From: CAZHMN01 sp964533705
Lineage (GTDB): Bacteria; Electryoneota; B3-LCP
Length of the DNA: 64,000 bases
Assembly: GCA_964533705.1 (NCBI GenBank)
Contig: CAZHMN010000001.1
Coordinates: 28,866-92,865 of the forward strand
Reading direction: 5' to 3'
The number at the start of each line of letters is the position of its first letter. The first letter of the stretch is position 1. Made by a program: the position numbers and the translations under genes. The notes beneath the pieces were generated by a model that did no database searches, had not been told where the DNA came from, and was given only the letters and a program-made list of their open reading frames with translations. Shown one piece after another: positions 25,135 through 34,083 of the stretch.

Positions 25135-28100
25135 ATGAAAAAAATCGGACTCTTAAACGGCATTGCATTGGCATTGTTCTGCATTTTGCAACCGGCAAGC
25201 GGTGAGTGGATTAGCTTGGGCATCTCTCCCCAGTCCACTGCGGAAATCAGGGTTGAGAGGGCTGATGAGAATGGTTTGCGGTTACACCTCATGTTCTCGG
25301 GCTTCGAATCGGAGGCAGTCGAGCTGGCAGAGACGGATTTCCAGCGATTGAGTTTCCAGGGGTCCGGCGTCTGGGGACAACTCGGTCAACCCGAACTGCC
25401 GGTGCTCAGGAAACTCGTGCGTTTGCCCGAGCAGAGCGACTGGCACTGGGAAATCGTTAATTCGGATTTCGTGGAGTTATCCGATTACACTCTATCCCCG
25501 CATCAGGAAGGCACCGTGGAGACTCCGGAAGGTTCATATGATCCCGATGTGGTTTTCGATGAAACTTCCTACCTGATGGATCGCTGGTTTCCAACCGAAC
25601 CTGTGGAATTAGGAAGTCCCATCATCATGCGGGATTTTCGTTTGGGGCGTCTGGAACTCCGGCCGATTCAATACAATCCCGCTCGAAAACTTCTACGGGT
25701 TTATCGTAATCTGACCGTGCAGATCATCTTCGAGGGGCGAGGGGAAAACCCGATTCTCAATCCTCGGACGCAGAAATCGAGAGTCTTCTCCCGATTGGTT
25801 ACCGCTAATGTGATCAATCCGGAGGCTTTCTCACTGGATGAAAATGACGAGGTTTTGGGTGGGTACCTCTTCATTACGCCCCCGAGTTTTCAGAGCAATC
25901 AGTGGCTGACGGATCTCGTCGAATGGAAACAGCGCAAAGGATTCCCCTGCACCTTTGTAAGCACCAGTGTCACCGGAAGCTCTGCCTCCCAGATCAAGAA
26001 CTACATCCAGAATCTCTACAACACTTCGCCAATTCCCCCCGATTACCTGGTGCTGGTCGGCGATGCCGATCAGGGTATGCCGACACACTATTATCCAAAT
26101 ACAGGAGATGCCTCCGACCTGCCTTACACCCTGCTGGAAGGAACCGATTATTTCCCGGATATGCTGGCAGGACGTTTGTCCGTTGATTCGCAGACCGATC
26201 TGTCCGTGGTCTGCGCCAAAATCCTGAATTATGAAGCGAATCCCTATACGTCTGACCCATCCTGGTTCACGCGCGGGCTCATGGTCTACGATTACAGTGG
26301 ATCGCTTTCCTGTAAAAACACCAAGGAACGCTGCCGCGATCTAATGCTGGAGCACGGTTACACGACCGTGGAACAGGTGACCAATCCACCCCATTATTCG
26401 GGGGCTTCCTACATTAATCCCATCATCAACAATGGCGTTACCTTCGTCAACTATCGCGGCTATGGATCCTATTCGTGCTGGTCACCGCCGACTTACTACA
26501 CGAGCAATATTCAGTCTCTTTACAATAACTATAAGCTGCCCGTGATCACCTCCATAGTCTGCGGAGGAGGCAATTTCGTCAGCAGCAGCAGCGATCCCTG
26601 TTTCGGTGAAGGCTGGATTCGATACGGATCGGTGCTCTCTCCCAAGGGTGCCGTGAGCTTTATGGGGCCAACCTCGCTGTATACGCACACCAAGTGGAAC
26701 AACTGCATTGACGCAGGTATTTACCAGGGTATTTTCGAGGAGGGCATCGGAGACTTCGCTTCGGCATTGCTGCGCGGTAAGATGGAACTCTACTACGGCA
26801 TGCCCAACAATCAGGGGCCCGGTGGAACGACCAGTTCGGTGGAATGCTACTTTTACATTTATAATATCCTGGGCGATCCCGGTCTGGAGATGTGGACAGG
26901 CGTCCCCGCAACCCTGAGCGTAACCCATCCCACCTCTCTGCCCCAGGGGGTTAACTCTTTCGATTTAACCGTTCTGACTGGCGTCACGCCCATTGAAGGC
27001 GCCCTGGTCTGTGTCCGTAGAGCGGAAAACGATTATCAGAATACGGCCTGGACGGACGAGACGGGGTCAGTACTAATGGATCTCGGGGATGCGACGGCGG
27101 GGAGTTATTATGTGACCGTCACAGGGCACAACCTGCATACCTATATGGGCCAGCTGACCATCAGCCAGGAAGCGGTCGCGCTGGGAATAGAAAACTACAC
27201 GGTTGACGACGACATGATCGGTGAATCCAGCGGGGACGGCGACGGCCAGTTCAACCCGGGAGAGACCATCGAACTGATTGTAACGCTTTCGAATAACGGT
27301 TCCAGCCAGACGGCGACGGGGGTTACCGGAACCGTCTCGTCCTCGGATCCTTACTTAACCATCACCCAGAGCTCGCTGACCGGACCGAACGCCGCTCCCG
27401 GCGCCACCTCGCTGCTCAGCGATGATTTCAACCTGATCTTATCCCCGGAAGCCCCACACAGTCACATCGTACAAGTCACCCTGGAGGCATCCTGCAGCCA
27501 GGGATCCTGGACCAACCTGATCAACCTGCCAGTTGTTGCTCCGCTGGCCGAAGCGCTTGAATATACCATCGAAAACTCCACCGGCGTTTTGAATCCCGGT
27601 GAAATAGCCGATGTAACCGTAACCCTGCTGAATTCCGGCGGTGATCCACTGCAAAACTGCTCCGGGACGTTAATTTCACCGGACGCCAGACTGACGGTAA
27701 CCGATAACTACGGCCAGTGGGATAATATCACGCCCGGCAACTCATGCGTCAATGGGTCTAACATGTTTACCCTCACGGCAGCGCCGGACTGCCCGCCGGG
27801 TTGGACGGTTCCACTGCAGTTGATCGTCAACGCAAATAGCTATGCTGATACCGTTATTGTGAACTTCACCGTTGGAGAAGTCACCGATGAAGATCCCGCC
27901 GGGCCGGATGCCTACGGTTACCGCTGCTTTGACTCGCGCGATCTCATGTACGCTCAAGCTCCAACGTACGACTGGATCGAAGCGTCCACCCAGCCCGGTC
28001 AGACCACGCTCAATCTGCCGGACTACTCGTCGGAAGACGACAAATCGCTTTCGCTTCAACTTCCCTTTGATTTCCGTTACTACGGAGAGGATTACGATTC

Positions 28101-29274
28101 CATCACCGTCTGCTCTAACGGCTGGATCTCCATGAGGGATCGGGACAATTACATCAATTTCCGCAACTGGAACATCCCCGGTGCGCAGGGCCCGCCCGCT
28201 ATGATCGCCGCCTTCTGGGATGATCTGCGGATGGACTATTCCGGTTCTTCCATACATTACTGGTACGACTCGGCAAATCACCGCGTCGTCATCGAGTGGA
28301 AGCACCTCAAAACGGCGTACGGTTACGGTTATAATACCTTCGAAATCATCCTTTACGATCCCGCTTACTACCCCACCTCCACCGGCGACGGCGAAATCGT
28401 CTTCCAGTATCAGCAATTCCGGAACTACGACAGCAGCGAGAACTACTGCACAATCGGCATCGAAAACTGGCAGCAGTCTGATGGTGTGAAGGTCACCTAT
28501 GCGAATTACTATACAGCAGGATCAGCCGTTTTAGACGACGGTGTAGCGCTGAAATTCACCACCGACATTGATTATCTCTCGACCGCGCCCGATGTTGAGA
28601 TCCAATTAACGCCTTACGGCACGCCCATCCAGATCCCCAGTTCGGGCGGCAGTTTCGATTACAACATCGCAGCCACGAACAACGAACCGACATCGCAGGG
28701 AATCACCGTCTGGTGTGACGTTACCCTGCCCAACGGTGTGGCATACGGCCCCGTCTTGGGACCGGTTACGGTAACGCTGGGATCGGGCGTCTCCATCAAT
28801 CGAGACCGCACCCAGGCGGTGCCCTCGAACGCACCCACCGGCGTCTATCAGTATAACGCTTACGCGGGCGCTTACCCCAACAGCATCTGGGACAGCGACA
28901 ACTTTACCTTCACGAAGTTGGCCGATGGATACCGGGACATCGTAAACGACTGGATCAACGACGGCGAACCGTTCGATAATGAGGCTCTCGCCCAAGATCA
29001 AGGCCTTCCCGACCAATTCTCATTGATCGGCGCTTCCCCCAACCCCTTCAATCAGGAAACTAAAATCAGCTTTACTATACCTGAGAAAAATCAGGTCAGA
29101 CTATGCATTTACGATGTTCGCGGCAGAAAGGTCGCAGTATTAGTGGATGGTTACAGGGAGGCGGGAATGCACGAAGTGATTTGGAATGCCGCTAACCTGA
29201 GCGCCGGTTTGTACTTCGTTCGATTCGAAGCGAGGGGCTTTACTGCTGTTCAAAAAATGGCTTACATCAAATAG
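25135..29274 (+). CDS. Secreted C25 (gingipain-family) protein with T9SS sorting domain; catalytic His replaced
   Basis: A 1379-residue exported protein. A signal peptide (MKKIGLLNGIALALFCIL, to about SG/E) leads into a gingipain propeptide-like region. The C25 domain (about 240-600) includes LVLVGDADQGMPTHYY, GRLSV and the active-site region. At the expected GHG motif it reads NYRGYGS (Tyr443), while the nucleophile Cys476 in SIVCGGGNF is kept, 33 residues later as in gingipains. Beta-sandwich and CARDB-like domains follow, then a nidogen/NHL-like beta domain. The type-A T9SS sorting domain covers about 1300-1379 (SPNPFNQETKISFTIPEK, LSAGLYFVRFEA). It should be a cell-surface or secreted protein and may be a catalytically dead peptidase homologue. 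A GAGGG ribosome site precedes the ATG. Confidence 0.87.
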   Translation: MKKIGLLNGIALALFCILQPASGEWISLGISPQSTAEIRVERADENGLRLHLMFSGFESEAVELAETDFQRLSFQGSGVWGQLGQPELPVLRKLVRLPEQSDWHWEIVNSDFVELSDYTLSPHQEGTVETPEGSYDPDVVFDETSYLMDRWFPTEPVELGSPIIMRDFRLGRLELRPIQYNPARKLLRVYRNLTVQIIFEGRGENPILNPRTQKSRVFSRLVTANVINPEAFSLDENDEVLGGYLFITPPSFQSNQWLTDLVEWKQRKGFPCTFVSTSVTGSSASQIKNYIQNLYNTSPIPPDYLVLVGDADQGMPTHYYPNTGDASDLPYTLLEGTDYFPDMLAGRLSVDSQTDLSVVCAKILNYEANPYTSDPSWFTRGLMVYDYSGSLSCKNTKERCRDLMLEHGYTTVEQVTNPPHYSGASYINPIINNGVTFVNYRGYGSYSCWSPPTYYTSNIQSLYNNYKLPVITSIVCGGGNFVSSSSDPCFGEGWIRYGSVLSPKGAVSFMGPTSLYTHTKWNNCIDAGIYQGIFEEGIGDFASALLRGKMELYYGMPNNQGPGGTTSSVECYFYIYNILGDPGLEMWTGVPATLSVTHPTSLPQGVNSFDLTVLTGVTPIEGALVCVRRAENDYQNTAWTDETGSVLMDLGDATAGSYYVTVTGHNLHTYMGQLTISQEAVALGIENYTVDDDMIGESSGDGDGQFNPGETIELIVTLSNNGSSQTATGVTGTVSSSDPYLTITQSSLTGPNAAPGATSLLSDDFNLILSPEAPHSHIVQVTLEASCSQGSWTNLINLPVVAPLAEALEYTIENSTGVLNPGEIADVTVTLLNSGGDPLQNCSGTLISPDARLTVTDNYGQWDNITPGNSCVNGSNMFTLTAAPDCPPGWTVPLQLIVNANSYADTVIVNFTVGEVTDEDPAGPDAYGYRCFDSRDLMYAQAPTYDWIEASTQPGQTTLNLPDYSSEDDKSLSLQLPFDFRYYGEDYDSITVCSNGWISMRDRDNYINFRNWNIPGAQGPPAMIAAFWDDLRMDYSGSSIHYWYDSANHRVVIEWKHLKTAYGYGYNTFEIILYDPAYYPTSTGDGEIVFQYQQFRNYDSSENYCTIGIENWQQSDGVKVTYANYYTAGSAVLDDGVALKFTTDIDYLSTAPDVEIQLTPYGTPIQIPSSGGSFDYNIAATNNEPTSQGITVWCDVTLPNGVAYGPVLGPVTVTLGSGVSINRDRTQAVPSNAPTGVYQYNAYAGAYPNSIWDSDNFTFTKLADGYRDIVNDWINDGEPFDNEALAQDQGLPDQFSLIGASPNPFNQETKISFTIPEKNQVRLCIYDVRGRKVAVLVDGYREAGMHEVIWNAANLSAGLYFVRFEARGFTAVQKMAYIK

Positions 29275-29306
29275 AGGGGAGAAAAAAATCTTCTGCTCTT
29301 AGAAGG

Positions 29307-29328
29307 CGCACCTTCGGGTGCGTTTTTT
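29307..29328 (+). terminator. Intrinsic terminator after the C25 protein gene
   Basis: CGCACC-TTCG-GGTGCG followed by six T residues, a perfect 6-bp stem with a stable TTCG tetraloop, 33 bases after the stop codon. The opposite strand has no T-tract, so it acts only on plus-strand transcripts. Confidence 0.93.
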
Positions 29329-29412
29329 AAATGGAAAATCCGCATATGGGATCCCCGTCAAACGACAATACGGCAAGCAAAACAATCAAAAACGCCTTTA
29401 CCGCATTTTGCC

Positions 29413-30024
29413 TCAGAGCTTGCGCGTCAGTCTGATCTCATCCCGGATCGGGATACCGGCAAATCCCCTCAATTCGTCCCCGTGATGTTCTGCGATCAAA
29501 CCAGGCTTCAATTCCTCCAGCACAAATCCCATTTTCTGGTAGAAACAGAGAGCGGGCAGATCGTCATTGCTGGTCGCCACCCTGACGCTGCTGCACTCCT
29601 GTTTGCGGGCTTGCTGCATAGCCTCTTTTAATAACAAACGGCCAATGCCCTGCCCCTGGTACTCCGGGTAAACGTTCAGTACGACGACAATCTGGGTGTT
29701 ATCCAACTTTTTGTAGGACAGCAAACCGGCGATCTCGCCTTCCGCCAGAGCGAGAATATTGACGCATTGCTTAACGTCAAACACCTGCCCAAAGCAGTGA
29801 AATTCGGTCTCGTCCCAAAAATATCGGCAGATTTCCAGAACCTCTTCAAATTCCTCATCATAGGCTCGTCGCAGTACAATGTTCGCCTGAGCGACAGGCT
29901 CGCCCGGTTTGGGGAGGTCCGCCTTGGCTTCCGCACTGACTACTAAGAGATCGGCTTCGCTCATATTAATGAACAAGTCTCTCAGTGGGCAGTAGTATTG
30001 AGGATTGTGATCAGAGGCACTCAT
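29413..30024 (-). CDS. GNAT-family N-acetyltransferase
   Basis: A 203-residue protein of the GCN5-related acetyltransferase superfamily. The acetyl-CoA pyrophosphate-binding motif QGQGIGRLLLKEAM follows the beta strand VVVLNVYPEY, and a typical motif B ends in LCFYQKMGFVLEE. The substrate (small molecule, peptide or protein N-terminus) cannot be inferred. The ATG at 30024 has an AAGGAG site about 10 bases upstream and its own promoter, so it is a single-gene unit convergent with the C25 gene. Confidence 0.85.
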   Translation of the reverse strand: MSASDHNPQYYCPLRDLFINMSEADLLVVSAEAKADLPKPGEPVAQANIVLRRAYDEEFEEVLEICRYFWDETEFHCFGQVFDVKQCVNILALAEGEIAGLLSYKKLDNTQIVVVLNVYPEYQGQGIGRLLLKEAMQQARKQECSSVRVATSNDDLPALCFYQKMGFVLEELKPGLIAEHHGDELRGFAGIPIRDEIRLTRKL

Positions 30025-30358
30025 GCGCTGGACAGCTCCTTTCGTTCGACTGTGTTTTTTAGGTTTCTGCTAAATATATAATTTTATCAACAAAGAGTCA
30101 ACAAAAATCGAATACGAGTGAAGCTTCAATCCAAGTTGTCGGCAATAAGTCCGAAATCACACATTTAAGGAGAGAGAACATAGTGGAGTAAACGGGTGGC
30201 GATATTGGTACTCACCACGATAGACGAGGATAAGATCACAAATTGTGAGGAAACAGATAATTTTGAAAATTGGTAGAATCACTTTTTTCGCTTGCATTTA
30301 AGGGGTAAATGATATATTTTAGTTTAATGTAGTTATTCTCACCAACTCGGGGAGTCGC
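30025..30358. other. Divergent intergenic region (334 bases)
   Basis: AT-rich space between the GNAT gene (minus) and the EnvC-like gene (plus). It holds the minus-strand promoter at 30073-30101 and a weaker plus-strand promoter-like pair, TTGCAT (30292-30297) and TATTTT (30315-30320) with a 17-base spacer. A 26-codon GTG frame at 30196-30276 shows no coding support. Nothing else was recognised. Confidence 0.5.
30073..30101 (-). promoter_or_regulatory. Sigma-70-type promoter for the GNAT gene
   Basis: On the minus strand TTGACT, a 17-base spacer, then TATATT: five of six matches at both -35 and -10. The start codon lies about 50 bases downstream. Confidence 0.75.
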
Positions 30359-31642
30359 TTGAAGCTCCGGTGGGGTATCATTGAAATCCTCCTGTTGTCG
30401 GTCTGTTGGATTACATTCTATGTTGGTAAAGCGGATAGCAAAAGCCTGACGCAGGAGGAGGCCGATCAAGCCAGTCAGCAACTGGAACGCCTCCGCAGGG
30501 AGATAAAAGACTTCGAGAAACGTATCACTGAAAGCCAGAGCCGAGAAAAGGATCTCCTGGATGAGCTGGAGGATTTCGATCAGGAAATAAATCTGCGCCG
30601 GAAACTAATTCAGAAGCTCGAAGATGAGCGCAACCGCGCCCAGGCGTCTCTGGCGAAGACAAGGCGGGAGCTCGACGTCCTGCAGGTCGAGATCGAGAGC
30701 ACCCGGCGTGATTCAATCCGAACCGCACAGGAGCGAGATTCCCTGGCGGCCTTGGTCAGCAGGAGGGCTGTTTACACCTACAAGTACTTTCGCCGGGACG
30801 TGCTCAGAGCTATTTTAACTGCGCATTCCGCAGTCCAGATGCTGACCCGCCAGAAATACATCAGCAGGATTGTTGAAGCCGACTGCAATAATCTTCAGAG
30901 GTTGGATCGCAAGAATGCGAAGCTGATTCAACTCAGCAATGATCTTTCGGCGCGAAAAACCGAGGAGAGCATCCGCCTCGATCGCTTCAGGCGGACTGCG
31001 AAATACAAGGAGGAATTGATCGCAGAAGAAAATCTCGAAACAGAACTGCTGAAAAAGCGGCGGCTGGATCGAGAAGCCCTGTTGAAGCGGATCCGAAAGG
31101 ACCAGGATCTCCTGCGCATACAGCTCTCCGAGAAGAAATTAGCGGCTCAGAGAATAGAAAGCCTGATCAAAACGCTTGAAACCCAGCGGGAAAGCCTGCC
31201 GGTTCCACCGGAAGTCACCTGGAAACCCGAAATCCCTTTCGATCAACTGAAGGGGAAAATGAACTGGCCGACGATGGGGCGCGTGGTTTCTCGTTTCGGC
31301 CTGCAGCGTCACGAAAAATTGGCTACGGTCACTGAAAATCCAGGCATCGAAATAGAAGCTTCTGAAGGGACTCCGGTAGTTTCGGTCTGCGCCGGTCAGG
31401 TCACAAAGATCACCTGGCTGCGCGGCTATGGGAACACCGTCCTCGTGGACCACAGAGATGGTTATTATACCGTTTATGCCCATCTGGATCAGATTTTGGT
31501 CCGGGAAGGTCAGGTATTGTCCGCGGGAGAGATGATCGGGCGCGTCGGACAATCCGGCTCCTTGAGCGGGCCCAGGCTGCATTTTGAAATCTGGGCAAAG
31601 CGGGAAAAGCAGGATCCTCTCGGATGGTTGATTCCTAGATAA
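30359..31642 (+). CDS. EnvC-like murein hydrolase activator (coiled coil + degenerate LytM)
   Basis: A 427-residue envelope protein. A short N-terminal hydrophobic segment (IIEILLLSVCWITFYV) acts as signal or anchor. Residues ~35-290 form a long coiled coil (AQQ-type FtsE/X-interaction architecture) and 301-420 an M23/LytM domain (IEASEGTPVVSVCAGQVTKI, GNTVLVDHRDGYYTVYAHLD). The zinc-binding HxGxD motif is replaced by NPGIE and the HxH motif by RLH, so it is probably non-catalytic and, like EnvC, activates cell-wall amidases during division. It starts at TTG 30359 after a GGGGAG site. holB follows after about 40 bases in the same direction. Confidence 0.85.
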   Translation: MKLRWGIIEILLLSVCWITFYVGKADSKSLTQEEADQASQQLERLRREIKDFEKRITESQSREKDLLDELEDFDQEINLRRKLIQKLEDERNRAQASLAKTRRELDVLQVEIESTRRDSIRTAQERDSLAALVSRRAVYTYKYFRRDVLRAILTAHSAVQMLTRQKYISRIVEADCNNLQRLDRKNAKLIQLSNDLSARKTEESIRLDRFRRTAKYKEELIAEENLETELLKKRRLDREALLKRIRKDQDLLRIQLSEKKLAAQRIESLIKTLETQRESLPVPPEVTWKPEIPFDQLKGKMNWPTMGRVVSRFGLQRHEKLATVTENPGIEIEASEGTPVVSVCAGQVTKITWLRGYGNTVLVDHRDGYYTVYAHLDQILVREGQVLSAGEMIGRVGQSGSLSGPRLHFEIWAKREKQDPLGWLIPR

Positions 31643-31681
31643 TTTCAGTGCGTGGATGGAATAAACAATCGTCAAAAGAAT

Positions 31682-32815
31682 ATGCCGTTAGAAAGGGTCA
31701 TTGAACAGCAACGCGCCCGCCGCATCATCGAATCCATGGTGCGCGAGAATCGGCTGCCCCATGCTCTCCTCTTCTGGGGATCAGCAGGGATCGGCAAATC
31801 GGTGGCGGCTATGGAACTGGCGCGCTGGCTCAACTGCGAACAACATCCGGATGGCCCCTGCGGAACCTGTGAATCCTGCGTCAAATTCCGGACGCTGGAA
31901 CATCCCCACTTCAGCTACCAGCTCCCGCTTCCGGCTTCAGCTTTGGTGAATTCGGAAGAAGGGGAATTAACTCGAGTGGCAGCAGAGCAGTTAGCGGAGA
32001 TTTTCAAAGAGAAGGGTAAAGATCCCTATCGTTCGGCCGAGTACCCCGGAAGCCAGTTTATTCTGATCGGTCAGATAAGGTCGCTCCTGCGCTGGGCGAA
32101 CATTCGTTCTTTCAATGATAAACACCGCCTAGCCCTGATTGATCACGCCGACCGCCTCCGGGAAGAAGCGGGCAACGCCCTGCTAAAACTCCTGGAGGAA
32201 CCACCGCCCCGGTTCATTCTGGTGCTGACGGCGGAAACCCCGGAAGACATCTTGCCGACTCTGCGTTCGAGATGCCATTCTATTGAATTCGTCCGTTTAA
32301 GCACAGCGACTATTGAACATGAGTTGCGCTCACGCGGTTTTGAAGAAACGGAAGAATTAAGAAGGATCGTAAACCTTTCGGGCGGCAACCTATCCAGAGC
32401 CTTGAAATACGCCGAAGACCCGCAACAGGCGGCGCAATTGCACGATTTCGCCATAAACGTCGTGCGGCACTCTTTGACGAGGAGCCCGATAGAATTGAAT
32501 AAGATTGCAGAAGCATGGTCCAGTAAGGATCACGCCGAACAATCGCTCATTCTGGAGATTGTCGCTGCCTGGCTGCGCGATGCAGCAATGCTTCAGCAAC
32601 TTGGCGAAGCCGGAGAACAGCGCGTCATTCATTCGGATCGCCTTGATTTGTTGAAAAAATTCGTCGCGAATTGCCCCCGCGCTGACTTTATCAGCGCTGC
32701 TAATGCAGTCGAACAAGCGCGGAACAGCCTGGAGAGCAACTTGCTTCCACCACTGGTCATAGCGTTGATGGCACGAAAACTCTATCGCGCCGTCTACAGG
32801 CGCAAGCCGAATTAA
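31682..32815 (+). CDS. holB: DNA polymerase III subunit delta' (clamp-loader)
   Basis: HolB is the delta' subunit of the replicative clamp loader. The 377-residue product has a P-loop (LLFWGSAGIGKSVAAMELAR), the zinc module (C-x8-C-x2-C-x2-C: CEQHPDGPCGTCESC), the DEAD-like region DHADRLREEAGNALLKLLEE and the sensor block TLRSRCHSIEF. ATG 31682 is chosen because it begins the conserved RVIEQQRARRIIES region; GTG 31652 would add ten unconserved residues. It is co-directional with ricT, as in many bacteria where holB and the PSP1 gene are neighbours. Confidence 0.92.
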   Translation: MPLERVIEQQRARRIIESMVRENRLPHALLFWGSAGIGKSVAAMELARWLNCEQHPDGPCGTCESCVKFRTLEHPHFSYQLPLPASALVNSEEGELTRVAAEQLAEIFKEKGKDPYRSAEYPGSQFILIGQIRSLLRWANIRSFNDKHRLALIDHADRLREEAGNALLKLLEEPPPRFILVLTAETPEDILPTLRSRCHSIEFVRLSTATIEHELRSRGFEETEELRRIVNLSGGNLSRALKYAEDPQQAAQLHDFAINVVRHSLTRSPIELNKIAEAWSSKDHAEQSLILEIVAAWLRDAAMLQQLGEAGEQRVIHSDRLDLLKKFVANCPRADFISAANAVEQARNSLESNLLPPLVIALMARKLYRAVYRRKPN

Positions 32816-32841
32816 ACGAATAGGATCAGCATAAGAGCATT

Positions 32842-34008
32842 ATGGAACAAATTGACTCTGAAAATACATCCCCTCCTGAAAAACATACCGATGACGTGCG
32901 GATTGTTGTCGGAGAACCGGAGAGAATATATCCCATTATAGGGATTGAATTCAAGGGGAATCGGCGTCACCTGTTCAACAATCCCATGGAATTCCCCTTC
33001 AGAATGGGCGATTATGCTGTCGTCCGGGTTGAAAAGGGCGAAGACCTGGGACGCATTGTTCATCTCATCGAGAGCCTCCCGGAAGACCGCGCTAAACCCG
33101 AATTCGAAGTGTTGCGCAAGGCAACCGCGAAAGACCTCAAGACCCTCGAAGAATACCGCACCAGGGAGGAAGCAGCTAAAGAGACCTGTAAGGAAAAAAT
33201 CGCCAAACACGGTCTCGAAATGAAGCTGGTGGACGTGGAATACCAATTTGACGGCCGCAAGCTGACGTTTTACTTCACCGCCGATGGCCGCATTGACTTC
33301 CGGCAATTGGTCAAGGATCTGGCCGCCACCTTTCGCACCCGCATCGAACTTAAACAGATCGGCGCCAGGGACGAAACGCGCCGTTTCGGCGGCCTGGGTC
33401 CCTGCGGACTGAGGCTCTGCTGCGCCTCATTCATTCTCGATTTCTGTCCCATAACCACCCAGATGGCCAAAGACCAGAATCTGCCGCTGAATCCGAGCAA
33501 AATCTCCGGGTGCTGCGGGCGACTGAAATGCTGCCTCCATCATGAATTGGCTGTATACCGTGAAGCCCTGGAAGACCTGCCCCGCTGGGATTCTAAGGTT
33601 CGCACGCAAAAAGGAATCGCCGTTGTCGAAAAACTGGACGTCTTCAACCGCAGAATTGTGCTCCGCTATCCCTCCGGTGATCTGGAAATAATCGAAGCTC
33701 AAGCTTTGCAGAATCTGCTCAAACAAGGTTTTGAATTGCAGGAAGACGCAGTTCAGAAAAGCACAGAAGAAACGGAAACCGAAGTAATCTCTGACGACGA
33801 GACTGAATGCAACGAGGTCAACGGCACTGTAAGTGCGAAAACTACACAATGGCAGCGTAAATCGGCCAGGTCGAAACAGACTTCTACGGGCAATAAATCG
33901 AAAAATATCCACTCATACCCAAACAAACAATCACGACGTGTGAATTCAAAAAGGAAGCCCTACCGAAATCAGCAAAAAACCAAAAAAAATTACGGTCTCA
34001 AAAAATAG
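32842..34008 (+). CDS. ricT: PSP1-domain protein, RicT/YaaT family
   Basis: A 388-residue PSP1 C-terminal-domain protein. The diagnostic Cys-rich core CGLRLCCASFILDF and ISGCCGRLKCCLHHE is intact. In Bacillus this protein (RicT) is part of a 4Fe-4S-containing RicA-F-T complex that modulates RNase Y maturation of operon transcripts. The first ~200 residues carry the PSP1 fold, and the last ~80 residues are a basic, Asn/Lys/Gln-rich disordered tail (RSKQTSTGNKSKNIHS) that may bind RNA. The gene follows holB by 26 bases. Confidence 0.9.
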   Translation: MEQIDSENTSPPEKHTDDVRIVVGEPERIYPIIGIEFKGNRRHLFNNPMEFPFRMGDYAVVRVEKGEDLGRIVHLIESLPEDRAKPEFEVLRKATAKDLKTLEEYRTREEAAKETCKEKIAKHGLEMKLVDVEYQFDGRKLTFYFTADGRIDFRQLVKDLAATFRTRIELKQIGARDETRRFGGLGPCGLRLCCASFILDFCPITTQMAKDQNLPLNPSKISGCCGRLKCCLHHELAVYREALEDLPRWDSKVRTQKGIAVVEKLDVFNRRIVLRYPSGDLEIIEAQALQNLLKQGFELQEDAVQKSTEETETEVISDDETECNEVNGTVSAKTTQWQRKSARSKQTSTGNKSKNIHSYPNKQSRRVNSKRKPYRNQQKTKKNYGLKK

Positions 34009-34083
34009 CAGCCTCGTTCGGCGACGGCGAGGCTACGCAAAATTCTACAATCAGACTGAGGATTAACTATTTTAGATACACTC

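Noticed and set aside
27742..28416. A 224-codon minus-strand frame inside the C25 surface protein gene
   Set aside because: Antisense to a clearly coding region with recognisable domains; no start signal and no family resemblance.
30196..30276. A 26-codon GTG reading frame in the GNAT/EnvC intergenic space
   Set aside because: Too short, with no ribosome site at the right distance and no recognisable sequence; the region is better explained as promoter DNA.
34010..34034. Hairpin upstream of metG as a terminator or T-box
   Set aside because: Has a 7-bp stem but no U-tract, and the 75-base space is too short for a T-box or SAM riboswitch core.
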